From an uncultured Collinsella sp. (lineage in GTDB: Bacteria > Actinomycetota > Coriobacteriia > Coriobacteriales > Coriobacteriaceae), in the NCBI GenBank assembly GCA_900548265.1, contig URKG01000012.1, positions 1 to 57,838 of the forward strand: DNA of 57,838 nt, written 5' to 3'. Positions 41,350 through 56,578 of the stretch are shown here, in pieces (within the stretch, counting starts at the first letter, position 1; every line of letters begins with the position of its first letter). The translations under genes were made by a program, and so were the position numbers. A model generated the notes under the pieces. That model saw only the letters and a list, made by a program, of their open reading frames with translations, had not been told where the DNA came from and ran no database searches.

Positions 41350-41442
41350 TAAATTGTCCAAATGCGACAAAGGCTTCACATTGTGTCTATCTCTCGACAC
41401 CATTGCGTCATTCACTTATTCAATAAGGAGGTAGCAGCCGCT

Positions 41443-42219
41443 ATGGATGCCCAATTAACGATTGTCGACGTAACCGGATCGACCAACGATGACCTGCTCG
41501 AGGCAGGAAAACAGGGTGCGCCGCACGGCACAGGACTTGCCGCCCGCGCGCAAACGGCAGGACGCGGCCGGCGCGGCCACAAGTGGGATTCAACCGCCGG
41601 CAACCTATTGCTTTCGATTGTCCTGCGTCCATGCGTTAATCCCGCAAAGTACTCTGGTCTTGCCGCCGTCAGCGGCCTAGCGGTGCTCGAAGCACTCGAA
41701 AAGCAGGGTCTTGCAAACGAGATTGGCCTCAAATGGCCCAACGACCTGGTCGCGCGTGGACGCAAACTCGGCGGCATTCTGGTCGAGGCCGCACGCGATA
41801 ACGAAGGCAGCCCCTTTGCGGTCTGTGGCATCGGCGTCAACGTGAACTATGTGCCCGCGGAGGTTCCCGATGGCGGTCTGCCGGCAATCGGCCTGTCAGA
41901 CCTTAACGAAAACGTTCCTGCCGTCGACATGCTCCTCGACGAGGTCTATCACGCCGTTATAGACGCTGTAGATGCCTGGGCAGAACGCCTCAACGCCATG
42001 GAAGAAAACACCGGACCGCTCGCGCCCGTCCACGGCGAATATGTCGCTCACCTCAATTGGATCGGGGAGCACGTTATCGCCCGCTCCCCCGCTGGAGACG
42101 AGCAGGCGCGAGGCATATTTAGAACGGTCGACGATTGCGGCCGCGCAAGCATTGAGACCGAGAGCGGCTTGTGCGTCTTCCACTTCGAAGAAGCATCCTT
42201 GCGCCCCCTGAGCGAATAG
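41443..42219 (+). CDS. birA: Biotin--[acetyl-CoA carboxylase] ligase, catalytic form
   Basis: 258 residues from MDAQLTIVDVTGSTNDDLLE, with AGGAGG 11 nt upstream. The biotinyl-AMP loop is TAGRGRRGHKWDS and the substrate site IGLKWPNDLVARGRKLGGIL. VCGIGVNVNY and the C-terminal SH3-like domain (HVIARSPAGDEQARGIFRTV) are present. There is no N-terminal DNA-binding domain, so it is an enzyme only and not a biotin repressor. It biotinylates AccB, encoded in the divergent operon. Confidence 0.93.
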   Translation: MDAQLTIVDVTGSTNDDLLEAGKQGAPHGTGLAARAQTAGRGRRGHKWDSTAGNLLLSIVLRPCVNPAKYSGLAAVSGLAVLEALEKQGLANEIGLKWPNDLVARGRKLGGILVEAARDNEGSPFAVCGIGVNVNYVPAEVPDGGLPAIGLSDLNENVPAVDMLLDEVYHAVIDAVDAWAERLNAMEENTGPLAPVHGEYVAHLNWIGEHVIARSPAGDEQARGIFRTVDDCGRASIETESGLCVFHFEEASLRPLSE

Positions 42220-42279
42220 GGCGCCGCAGCCGTCGGCTCGGCAGACGAATTCGCTATCCCAAAATCTAAACTCAAAACA

Positions 42280-42316
42280 AAAGGGCCCCGCTACCGAAAC
42301 GGCAGCGAGGCCCTTT
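42280..42316. terminator. Bidirectional terminator between birA and rpsJ
   Basis: AAAGGGCC (42280-42287) pairs with GGCCCTTT (42309-42316), with an inner GCT/AGC and CCG/CGG stem and a GAAA-type loop. A- and T-rich flanks exist on both sides, serving two convergent genes. Confidence 0.85.
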
Positions 42317-42335
42317 AAGCTATGAGCGATATCGC

Positions 42336-42644
42336 TTAGAGCTTGATGTCGATGTCGACGCCAGCGGGGAGGTCGAGACGCATGAGCGAATCAACGGTGC
42401 CCGAGGTGGGGTCGAGGATGTCGATGAGGCGCTTGTGGGTGCGCATCTCGAACTGCTCACGGGAGTCCTTGTTCACGTGCGGCGAGCGGATAACCGTGTA
42501 CAGGTTGCGCTCGGTGGGCAGGGGGACAGGACCGGAAACGCGAGCGCCGGTCTTCTGAGCGGTCTCGACGATGAGCTTCGCGGACTGATCGACGACCTCG
42601 TGATCATAGCCCTTGAGGCGAATGCGGATCTTCTGGGTAGCCAA
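42336..42644 (-). CDS. rpsJ: 30S ribosomal protein S10 (NusE)
   Basis: 102 residues with a TTG start, 6 nt after GGAGG. IRIRLKGYDHEVVDQSAKLI, SGPVPLPTERNLYTVIRSPH and RTHKRLIDILDPT are S10 signatures. S10 is both a ribosomal protein and the NusE antitermination factor. It lies after fusA, 61 bp away, instead of before rplC, and the intervening tuf gene of many bacteria is missing. Confidence 0.97.
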   Translation of the reverse strand: MATQKIRIRLKGYDHEVVDQSAKLIVETAQKTGARVSGPVPLPTERNLYTVIRSPHVNKDSREQFEMRTHKRLIDILDPTSGTVDSLMRLDLPAGVDIDIKL

Positions 42645-42705
42645 CTTAAACCTCCAAAGAGTGCGAGAGATGTTCTCGCAGGATTACGTAACAGGGAGCT
42701 CGAAC

Positions 42706-44805
42706 TTAGGCGTTCTTGCTCATGACCTCGTCCACGATGGACTTGGGCGCGGGCTCATAAGAGTCGAACTGCATCGTGTAGGATGCACGGCCCTGGGTCT
42801 GGGAGCGAAGGTCGGTAGCGTAACCGAACATCTCGCCCAGCGGCACCTTGGCACGGATGAGCTTGCTGTTCTTGCGATCCTCCATGCCCTCGATCTTGCC
42901 GCGGCGACCGGAGAGGTTGCCCATAACGTCGCCCATGTACTGCTCGGGGGTCTCGACCTCGACAGCCATGATCGGCTCGAGCAGCTGCGGATCGGACTTC
43001 TTGAGGGCGTCCTTGATAGCCATGGAACCGGCGATCTTGAAGGCGGCCTCGGAGGAGTCGACCTCGTGGTAAGAACCGTCGAACAGGGTGACCTTAACGT
43101 CGAGGACCGGGAAGCCGGCGATAACACCGGTGTTCAGGGCCTCCTGGATGCCCTTGTCGATGGACGGGATGTACTCCTTGGGCACGACGCCGCCGACGAT
43201 AGCGTTGACGAACTCGTAGCCGAAGCCCTCCTCCATCTTCTCGAGCTTGATGACGGCGTGGCCGTACTGACCGCGACCGCCGGACTGACGGACGAACTTG
43301 CCCTCAGCCTTCTCGACGTCGTGACCAGCGGTCTCGCGGTAGGCAACCTGGGGCTTACCAACGTTAGCGTCAACCTTGAACTCGCGGAGCAGACGGTCGA
43401 CGATGATCTCGAGGTGCAGCTCGCCCATGCCGGCGATGATGGTCTGGCCGGTCTCGTGGTTGGTGGACACCTGGAAGGTCGGGTCCTCCTCGGCGAGCTT
43501 GGTCAGAGCCAGGGACATCTTGTCCTGCTCGGCCTTGGTCTTGGGCTCGATGGCAACGTCGATAACGGGCTTAGCGAACTCGATCTTCTCGAGGACGATC
43601 TCCTTGCCCTCTTCGCACAGGGTGTCACCGGTGGTGGAGTTCTTGAAGCCGACGCAAGCGACGATGTCGCCGGCGGCAGCGTCGTCACGGTCGATACGCT
43701 CGGCGGCGTTCATCTCGAGGATGCGGCCGAGGCGCTCGCGCTGACCGTTGGAAGCGTTGACCACGTAGGAGCCGGACTCGGCGCGGCCGGAGTAAACGCG
43801 GACATAGGTGAGCTTACCGACGAACGGGTCGGTCATAATCTTGAAGACCAGGCCGGAGAAGGGCTCGTCGAAGGAAGGATGACGCTGGATCTCCTCGCCG
43901 GTGTCCGGATCGGTACCGGTGACGGCCTCAACGTCGAGCGGGCTGGGCAGGTAGTCGACGACAGCGTCGAGCAGCTCCTGAACGCCCTTGTTCTTGTAGG
44001 CGGAACCCACGAAGACGAGGTTGAGCTCGTTGGCCAGAACGCCCTTGCGCAGAGCAGCCTTGAGCTCCTCGACGGTGAAGTCCTCCTCCATGAGGATCTT
44101 CTCCATGAGCTCGTCGTCAAAGCTGGCAGCAGCGTCAAGGAGCTCCTCGCGCTTGGTGGCAGCGATGTCGGCAAACTCAGCCGGGATCTCGTCCATCGGC
44201 TCGGGGTAGGTCATACCCTTCTCGTCGGCCTTGAAGTCCCATGCAGTCATGGTGACCAGGTCGATGACGCCCCAGAAGTTGTCCTCGGCGCCCATCGGGA
44301 CCTGAGCGGCCACGGCGTTAGCATCGAGACGATCCTTCATGGTCTCGATAGCGTTGAAGAAGTCAGCGCCCACGCGGTCATACTTGTTGATGAAGGCGAT
44401 GCGGGGGACATTGAAGGTAGAAGCCTGACGCCAAACGGTCTCAGACTGGGGCTGAACGCCGGCAACGGCGTCGAAGACGGCGACAGCGCCATCGAGGACG
44501 CGCAGGCAGCGCTCGACCTCGGCGGTGAAGTCAACGTGGCCCGGGGTGTCGATGATCTGGATGCGGTAGTCCTTACCGTCCTTGTTCCAGAAGCACGTGG
44601 TAGCGGCGGAGGTAATGGTTACGCCGCGCTCCTGCTCCTGAACCATCCAGTCCATGGTGGCAGCGCCCTCATGGACCTCACCGATCTTGTGGGTCTTACC
44701 GGTGTAGTAAAGAATACGCTCGGTCGTGGTGGTCTTACCGGCATCGATGTGGGCCATGATGCCGATGTTACGGGTATCGGAAAGCTTGTACTTAGGCTTA
44801 GCCAT
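42706..44805 (-). CDS. fusA: Elongation factor G
   Basis: 699 residues, full length. GTPase motifs: AHIDAGKTTTTERILYYTG (G1), RGVTITSAATT (G2), DTPGHVDFTAEVERCLRVLD (G3) and INKYDRVGADF (G4; Tyr replaces the common Met in NKMD). Domain IV ends and LRSQTQGRASYTMQFDSYEP of domain V are present. It catalyses ribosomal translocation. It is transcribed with rpsL and rpsG upstream and rpsJ downstream. Confidence 0.97.
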   Translation of the reverse strand: MAKPKYKLSDTRNIGIMAHIDAGKTTTTERILYYTGKTHKIGEVHEGAATMDWMVQEQERGVTITSAATTCFWNKDGKDYRIQIIDTPGHVDFTAEVERCLRVLDGAVAVFDAVAGVQPQSETVWRQASTFNVPRIAFINKYDRVGADFFNAIETMKDRLDANAVAAQVPMGAEDNFWGVIDLVTMTAWDFKADEKGMTYPEPMDEIPAEFADIAATKREELLDAAASFDDELMEKILMEEDFTVEELKAALRKGVLANELNLVFVGSAYKNKGVQELLDAVVDYLPSPLDVEAVTGTDPDTGEEIQRHPSFDEPFSGLVFKIMTDPFVGKLTYVRVYSGRAESGSYVVNASNGQRERLGRILEMNAAERIDRDDAAAGDIVACVGFKNSTTGDTLCEEGKEIVLEKIEFAKPVIDVAIEPKTKAEQDKMSLALTKLAEEDPTFQVSTNHETGQTIIAGMGELHLEIIVDRLLREFKVDANVGKPQVAYRETAGHDVEKAEGKFVRQSGGRGQYGHAVIKLEKMEEGFGYEFVNAIVGGVVPKEYIPSIDKGIQEALNTGVIAGFPVLDVKVTLFDGSYHEVDSSEAAFKIAGSMAIKDALKKSDPQLLEPIMAVEVETPEQYMGDVMGNLSGRRGKIEGMEDRKNSKLIRAKVPLGEMFGYATDLRSQTQGRASYTMQFDSYEPAPKSIVDEVMSKNA

Positions 44806-44824
44806 GTTAGTTCCTTACCTTAAC

Positions 44825-45298
44825 TTACCAACGATAGTGAGAGAACGCGCGGTTGGCCTCGGCCATCTTGAAGACGTCCTCACGCTTCTTGACGGAAGCG
44901 CCCAGGCCGTTGGAAGCGTCGAGAATCTCGTTGGCGAGACGCTCGGCCATGGTCTTCTCCTTGCGAGCGCGGGAGAAGTTGACGATCCAGCGGATACCCA
45001 GAGCGGTGGAACGACGGGAGTTGACCTCCATCGGGACCTGATAGGTAGCGCCACCGACACGCTTGGGCTTAACCTCGAGCGTGGGCTTGACGTTGTCCAT
45101 AGCCTTCTTGAAGGTAGCGAGAGCGTCGCCACCCTCGGACTTCTCGGCAACGATCTCGAAAGCGGTGTAAACGATGCGCTCAGCGGTGGCCTTCTTGCCG
45201 TCAAGAAGGACCTTGTTGATGAGCTGAGTCACCAGGCGGTTGTTGTAAACGGCGTCAGGCTGAACCTCACGACGATTAGCTGCTGCACGACGCGGCAT
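44825..45298 (-). CDS. rpsG: 30S ribosomal protein S7
   Basis: 157 residues. MPRRAAANRREVQPDAVYNN, LVTQLINKVLLDGKKATAER and GGATYQVPMEVNSRRSTALG are S7 motifs. It nucleates 30S head assembly and, in E. coli, autoregulates the str operon. Spacing is 73 bp from rpsL and 19 bp to fusA. Confidence 0.97.
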   Translation of the reverse strand: MPRRAAANRREVQPDAVYNNRLVTQLINKVLLDGKKATAERIVYTAFEIVAEKSEGGDALATFKKAMDNVKPTLEVKPKRVGGATYQVPMEVNSRRSTALGIRWIVNFSRARKEKTMAERLANEILDASNGLGASVKKREDVFKMAEANRAFSHYRW

Positions 45299-45371
45299 GT
45301 GAAATCTCCTTAAGTGTCTACCGTGCGACGCTTAGGCGGCACACGGCGAAAGAATCAAAACGTTATCTGGC

Positions 45372-45749
45372 TTATTTAGCCTTGGGGCGCTTAGCACCGT
45401 ACTTGGAACGGGCCTGCATACGGTTCTGGACCGGAGCAGCGTCGTAGGCGCCACGGATGACGTGATAACGGACACCAGGGAGGTCACGGACACGACCGCC
45501 GCGGACGAGCACGATGGAGTGCTCCTGCAGGTTGTGGCCCTCACCCGGGATGTAAGCAGTAACTTCGATGCCGTTGACGAGGCGAACACGGGCAACCTTA
45601 CGAAGAGCCGAGTTCGGCTTCTTGGGGCTCGTGGTGAAGACGCGGGTGCACACGCCGCGCTTCTGGGAGTTGTGCTGCAGAGCAGCGTTCTTGGACTTCT
45701 TGGGCACGGAACGACGGCCCTGGCGAACCAGCTGGTTAATAGTAGGCAA
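45372..45749 (-). CDS. rpsL: 30S ribosomal protein S12, natural Arg at position 88
   Basis: 125 residues with a TTG start 6 nt after AAGGAG. RGVCTRVFTTSPKKPNSALR keeps Lys43. The second decoding loop reads LVRGGRVRDLPGVRYHVIRG, so the usually invariant Lys88 is Arg (codon CGT). K88R in S12 is an established streptomycin-resistance change in other bacteria. S12 monitors codon-anticodon pairing. It heads the rpsL-rpsG-fusA-rpsJ unit. Confidence 0.97.
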   Translation of the reverse strand: MPTINQLVRQGRRSVPKKSKNAALQHNSQKRGVCTRVFTTSPKKPNSALRKVARVRLVNGIEVTAYIPGEGHNLQEHSIVLVRGGRVRDLPGVRYHVIRGAYDAAPVQNRMQARSKYGAKRPKAK

Positions 45750-45842
45750 AGCGTACTCCTTCTCGAATGATTCCAGCTTTCTGTAAAGTGCAACGGCTTG
45801 AATCGAGGGGTCAGCATCCCCCTACGAAACACGCAGTTCGAT

Positions 45843-45871
45843 AGGATACGTGGCGTTAGCTGTGTCGTCAA
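45843..45871 (-). promoter_or_regulatory. rpsL promoter
   Basis: On the minus strand TTGACG (45866-45871) and TATCCT (45843-45848) are separated by exactly 17 nt, about 94 nt upstream of the TTG start. Just upstream lies GGATACGCCCGGC, the motif shared with the rplC and rplB leaders. Confidence 0.75.
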
Positions 45872-45925
45872 CAGACCACGCCGCCGGGCGTATCCTAAAA
45901 TACCCACATTTCCGCAAAGCCTACA

Positions 45926-46119
45926 CAAAAGGAATCCCCTTCTGTGCGCGTGGGCGGATTCCCGGTCCGGGCGGCACAGGGGTTAAGTTTGCTGCTCTAC
46001 AGTCCTGGCTCGCACGGAGGCCACATTAAGTGGCCTCCGGCTCGTGCGGAACTCGCGACAAACTTAACCCCTGTGCCGCCCGGCCCGGGAATCCGACGTG
46101 CTCGTCGGGGCAACGTTCC
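45926..46119. repeat. Variable-arm long hairpin element, copy B with shared flanks
   Basis: 37-nt arms (45955-45991 and 46059-46095; one mismatch), starting CGGATTCCCGG and ending TTAAGTTTG, surround a 67-nt core (45992-46058). The core keeps both ends and the ATTAA loop, but its apical stem is GGAGGCCAC/GTGGCCTCC. Flanks CAAAAGGAATCCCC (left) and CCGACGTGCTCGTCGG (right, itself a small hairpin) are shared with copy C in the same orientation. Confidence 0.92.
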
Positions 46120-46120
46120 C

Positions 46121-46155
46121 TGCCAAAAAGGGACAGGTTAATTTTGGTCGGTTTT
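46121..46155 (+). repeat. 35-bp terminal inverted repeat, left copy
   Basis: TGCCAAAAAGGGACAGGTT, then WATTTTGGTMGGTTTT. It matches the reverse complement of 48069-48103 in 33 of 35 positions. Together they bracket the sigma/anti-sigma genes. Confidence 0.8.
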
Positions 46156-46220
46156 ATCTGGGGAAACGTCGCGCTCCGGCGGTGATCTGCTTTCGTCTGT
46201 CGCATGGAAATCGGCGGCGT

Positions 46221-46351
46221 TTTCGGAAGTATGCGGCAAATTTTGGACTTGCTGAGCGCGCAGGGGTTTTGCGATAACAAATCAGCAGGTAGAGCGCTTG
46301 AGCATATGCGGTGTGGTCGGCCCATCAAGATTTTGCCGCATACTTCCGAAA
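46221..46351. repeat. Long inverted-repeat element downstream of the anti-sigma gene
   Basis: Perfect 20-bp arms TTTCGGAAGTATGCGGCAAA (46221-46240) and its complement (46332-46351) enclose 91 nt. Inside, TGCTGAGCGC faces GCGCTTGAGCA. It could be a miniature mobile element or a structured RNA. In the 682-bp stretch 45750-46431 the other recognisable items are the rpsL promoter, copy B, the 35-bp repeat and a terminator. Confidence 0.75.
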
Positions 46352-46399
46352 TTCAGACGAATATCACTCGCTTTAACCGCCCATTTAACGCAAAATGAA

Positions 46400-46422
46400 C
46401 CGCTTCCCCTAGTAGGAAGCGG
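46400..46422 (-). terminator. Terminator of the sigma/anti-sigma operon
   Basis: CCGCTTCC (46400-46407) pairs with GGAAGCGG (46415-46422), 9 bp past the anti-sigma stop. The minus transcript continues TTCATTTT. Confidence 0.75.
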
Positions 46423-46431
46423 TCCCAAATC

Positions 46432-47508
46432 TCACGAATAGACGATGGTAAAGGGTTCCGACGTTTCGGTGCCCTCTGTTGAAGTGCAGCGTGTGCCCTC
46501 AAGCGTTACTGAGACCACTTGGTCGACATCAATCAACTTCGTTGGCACCCAGATGTTCTCTCCGCTATTGCGCGTATAAGAAAAATATAAGTTGAACGTC
46601 CCTGCGTCGTCATCTTCGATAATCTGCTCCGATTCATCCTTGTAGGTAACCGTCAACTTCTTCGTGACTGCGTCAATGCCCAGATCATCGATGTGTGTCT
46701 GGATAGAAAACGGGCTGATCTCGAGAGGCGAGTCATCGGAGCGGAGTTCCTTTGTATCGACGTACGCTCCAACGCTAAACTCGGGCGTCGATGCCTCGAA
46801 CGGCTTCGCATCCTCGCCTTCGCCCTCGGTCCACGAGATATTCCAGGTGACCGCATGTTGAAAACCTCGCTCGCGATCCATAGAAGCAAAGTACATCGTG
46901 CCATTAATGACAGTATCGCTTGATGTGTCCTTATCAATGGTGCAGCGTGTGTCAGCCCATTCCTCGCCGAAGTTCATGCTGGGCGTGCCGATGCCTTGTT
47001 CTTCTTCACCATAGAGAACAAGTTCGCCTGTCTCTGCTGCCGGCTTGTAGTAGTTAACGCCATTTGGATTGGACAGCGTAAACGTCACGGCACCGCAACC
47101 GTTTTTATCGATAGCCATCTCATGGATATCAAGCGTATAGCCGTTACCCTCGACGGACAGATTAACCTTCTGGACTGTGCCCTCCAGGCTTTGGGGCGCA
47201 ATGCCGTCACCAAACTCTCTGGTGTAGGTGTATTTAGTCCCCGATGAGCCGCCATTAGTCCAGGTAATGGAATCCCCGTTGCCGTGGTTTCCCCAGGCTG
47301 AGGCAAAATAGCCGGAATTGACAACGGCGTAGGCGACCCCTCCGGTCGCCAACACTCCGGCAAGACATCCGATTACGGCAACATAGAGAGGCTTCGCGTG
47401 GCCCTTTCGATGAAGCGGCTCACCCGCAGCGGTATTAAGGACGCGATCTGCAAGATTGCTATCGGCTTGGATGGACTCGAAGGCCTGCTTGATTTGATTG
47501 GATTTCAC
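46432..47508 (-). CDS. Membrane-anchored anti-sigma-factor-like protein
   Basis: 358 residues. A 40-residue cytoplasmic N-terminus (MKSNQIKQAFESIQADSNLA) precedes one membrane segment (about 41-63, LYVAVIGCLAGVLATGGVAY). A large extracytoplasmic domain follows, rich in beta-strand-like sequence (about 70-358). No zinc-binding HxxxCxxC motif is visible. The arrangement resembles DUF4179-type proteins found beside ECF sigma factors in Gram-positive bacteria. It overlaps the sigma gene by 50 nt, which strongly suggests it is that factor's regulator. The inducing signal is unknown. Confidence 0.75.
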   Translation of the reverse strand: MKSNQIKQAFESIQADSNLADRVLNTAAGEPLHRKGHAKPLYVAVIGCLAGVLATGGVAYAVVNSGYFASAWGNHGNGDSITWTNGGSSGTKYTYTREFGDGIAPQSLEGTVQKVNLSVEGNGYTLDIHEMAIDKNGCGAVTFTLSNPNGVNYYKPAAETGELVLYGEEEQGIGTPSMNFGEEWADTRCTIDKDTSSDTVINGTMYFASMDRERGFQHAVTWNISWTEGEGEDAKPFEASTPEFSVGAYVDTKELRSDDSPLEISPFSIQTHIDDLGIDAVTKKLTVTYKDESEQIIEDDDAGTFNLYFSYTRNSGENIWVPTKLIDVDQVVSVTLEGTRCTSTEGTETSEPFTIVYS

Positions 47509-47977
47509 GGTCGCCCTCCTCTAGGATCAATTTGAGCTTCGATCGACCGCGAGCTAAACGCGTTCGAACGGTCGCGGCTGGCACATGCAGTAACTCGGCA
47601 ATCTCTGCGGTCGAAAAGCCCAGATAGTAATAGAGCACGATGGGAACACGGAATCGCTCCGGAAGTCGCATAACGTCTGACAGGACCGCCTTGGTCTCAT
47701 CCTGCGCCGCCGAAAGCGAATCGGCCAGGTTCTCAATATCCTCCACACGCCTCCATGGCTTTCGAAAGAGCGATTTACATTCATTGATCGTGACCCGGAT
47801 AAGCCAGCGGCGAAGATGTTCCCAACTTTCAAAGTGCCCATCGCTTTTAAGCAACTTAAGAAAGACATCTTGGGCAACATCGTCGGCATCGGCGCAATCG
47901 CGCAGGTACGTCAATGCGATCCGAAACACGACATCCCGGTGATCTTCGACCGCCTGTCTAAATGCTTGTTCTTCCAT
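47459..47977 (-). CDS. ECF-type RNA polymerase sigma factor
   Basis: 172 residues from an ATG 5 nt after AGGAGG. Region 2 spans about 5-75 (DVVFRIALTYLRDCADADD, VAQDVFLKLLK, then LRRWLIRVTINECKSLFRKP). Region 4 spans about 105-160 with the helix-turn-helix STAEIAELLHVPAATVRTRL. It has no region 1.1 or 3, typical of group 4. Its 3' end overlaps the anti-sigma gene. The pair interrupts the usual adjacency of rpoC and rpsL. Targets are unknown; autoregulation is likely. Confidence 0.9.
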   Translation of the reverse strand: MEEQAFRQAVEDHRDVVFRIALTYLRDCADADDVAQDVFLKLLKSDGHFESWEHLRRWLIRVTINECKSLFRKPWRRVEDIENLADSLSAAQDETKAVLSDVMRLPERFRVPIVLYYYLGFSTAEIAELLHVPAATVRTRLARGRSKLKLILEEGDREIQSNQAGLRVHPSR

Positions 47978-48068
47978 AATCACCTCCTGGTGACGTTAAT
48001 GATTATCGATGAGGCCCTCACCATAGATACGCTCTGGCCGGACGAATTGTTTCAAATTCAAGCAGGAA

Positions 48069-48103
48069 AAACCTACCAAAATAAACCTGTCCCTTTTTGG
48101 CAA
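48069..48103 (-). repeat. 35-bp terminal inverted repeat, right copy
   Basis: Reads ...AAACCTGTCCCTTTTTGGCA on the plus strand, inverted relative to 46121-46155 (33/35). It abuts the left flank of copy C. Confidence 0.8.
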
Positions 48104-48294
48104 AAGGAATCCCCTTCTGTGCGCGGGGTAGATTCCCGGAACGGGCCGCCCGCTGTTTAAGTTTGCTGCTCTACAGTCCTGCGCAAGACGGAAAGCACAT
48201 TAAGTGCTTTCCTTTGCGTGCGGAACTCGCGACAAACTTAAACAGCGGGCGGCCCGTTCCGGGAATCCGACGTGCTCGTCGGGGCAACGTTCCT
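48102..48294. repeat. Variable-arm long hairpin element, copy C with shared flanks
   Basis: Perfect 35-nt arms (48132-48166 and 48234-48268), starting GATTCCCGGAACGGGCC and ending TTAAGTTTG, enclose a 67-nt core (48167-48233) identical to copy A. Flanks match copy B (about 193 bp overall). It lies between the sigma gene and the rpoC terminator, in the 384-bp gap 47978-48361. Confidence 0.92.
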
Positions 48295-48302
48295 CACCAA
48301 AA

Positions 48303-48336
48303 AAGACCCGCTTCCCTGTTGGGAAACGGGTCTTTG
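48303..48336 (-). terminator. rpoBC operon terminator
   Basis: AAAGACCCGCTTCCC (48303-48317) pairs with GGGAAACGGGTCTTT (48322-48336), with one wobble, followed by TTTTTT on the minus transcript. It lies 26 bp past the rpoC stop. Confidence 0.9.
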
Positions 48337-48361
48337 GAAGGACGGTTAACGTACTAGGAAA

Positions 48362-56338
<7,977 letters not shown>

Positions 56339-56411
56339 CAGGTTTTTCCTCCTTCACGGAAATGCTCGGTGGGTTGGCGAGGCATAGCTTCGCCAGTTAT
56401 CGCAACCTAAT

Positions 56412-56439
56412 AGTTTATCAGGTACCGACCGTTGGGCAA
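56412..56439 (-). promoter_or_regulatory. rpoBC promoter
   Basis: On the minus strand TTGCCC (56434-56439) and TAAACT (56412-56417) are spaced by 16 nt, about 75 nt upstream of the rpoB GTG. Confidence 0.6.
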
Positions 56440-56516
56440 GAAAAGCCTTGACGCGATTGAGTTTTTGGAGTAGCAAAGTTTTTCGACAGAAAACACGCAG
56501 GTAGATGTATGTGTAT

Positions 56517-56549
56517 CGAACATCTGTTCATATATTTTCTGTGAACAGA
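56517..56549. promoter_or_regulatory. LexA-like box and overlapping dyad upstream of rpoB
   Basis: CGAACATCTGTTCA (56517-56530) matches the Gram-positive SOS consensus CGAAC-N4-GTTCG except for the last base. TCTGTTCA (56523-56530) also pairs with TGAACAGA (56542-56549). The site is about 80 bp upstream of the rpoBC -35 element, in the galU-rpoB gap. Confidence 0.4.
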
Positions 56550-56578
56550 GAGCCGGCAATCGCAGCTCTTATAAAAAA

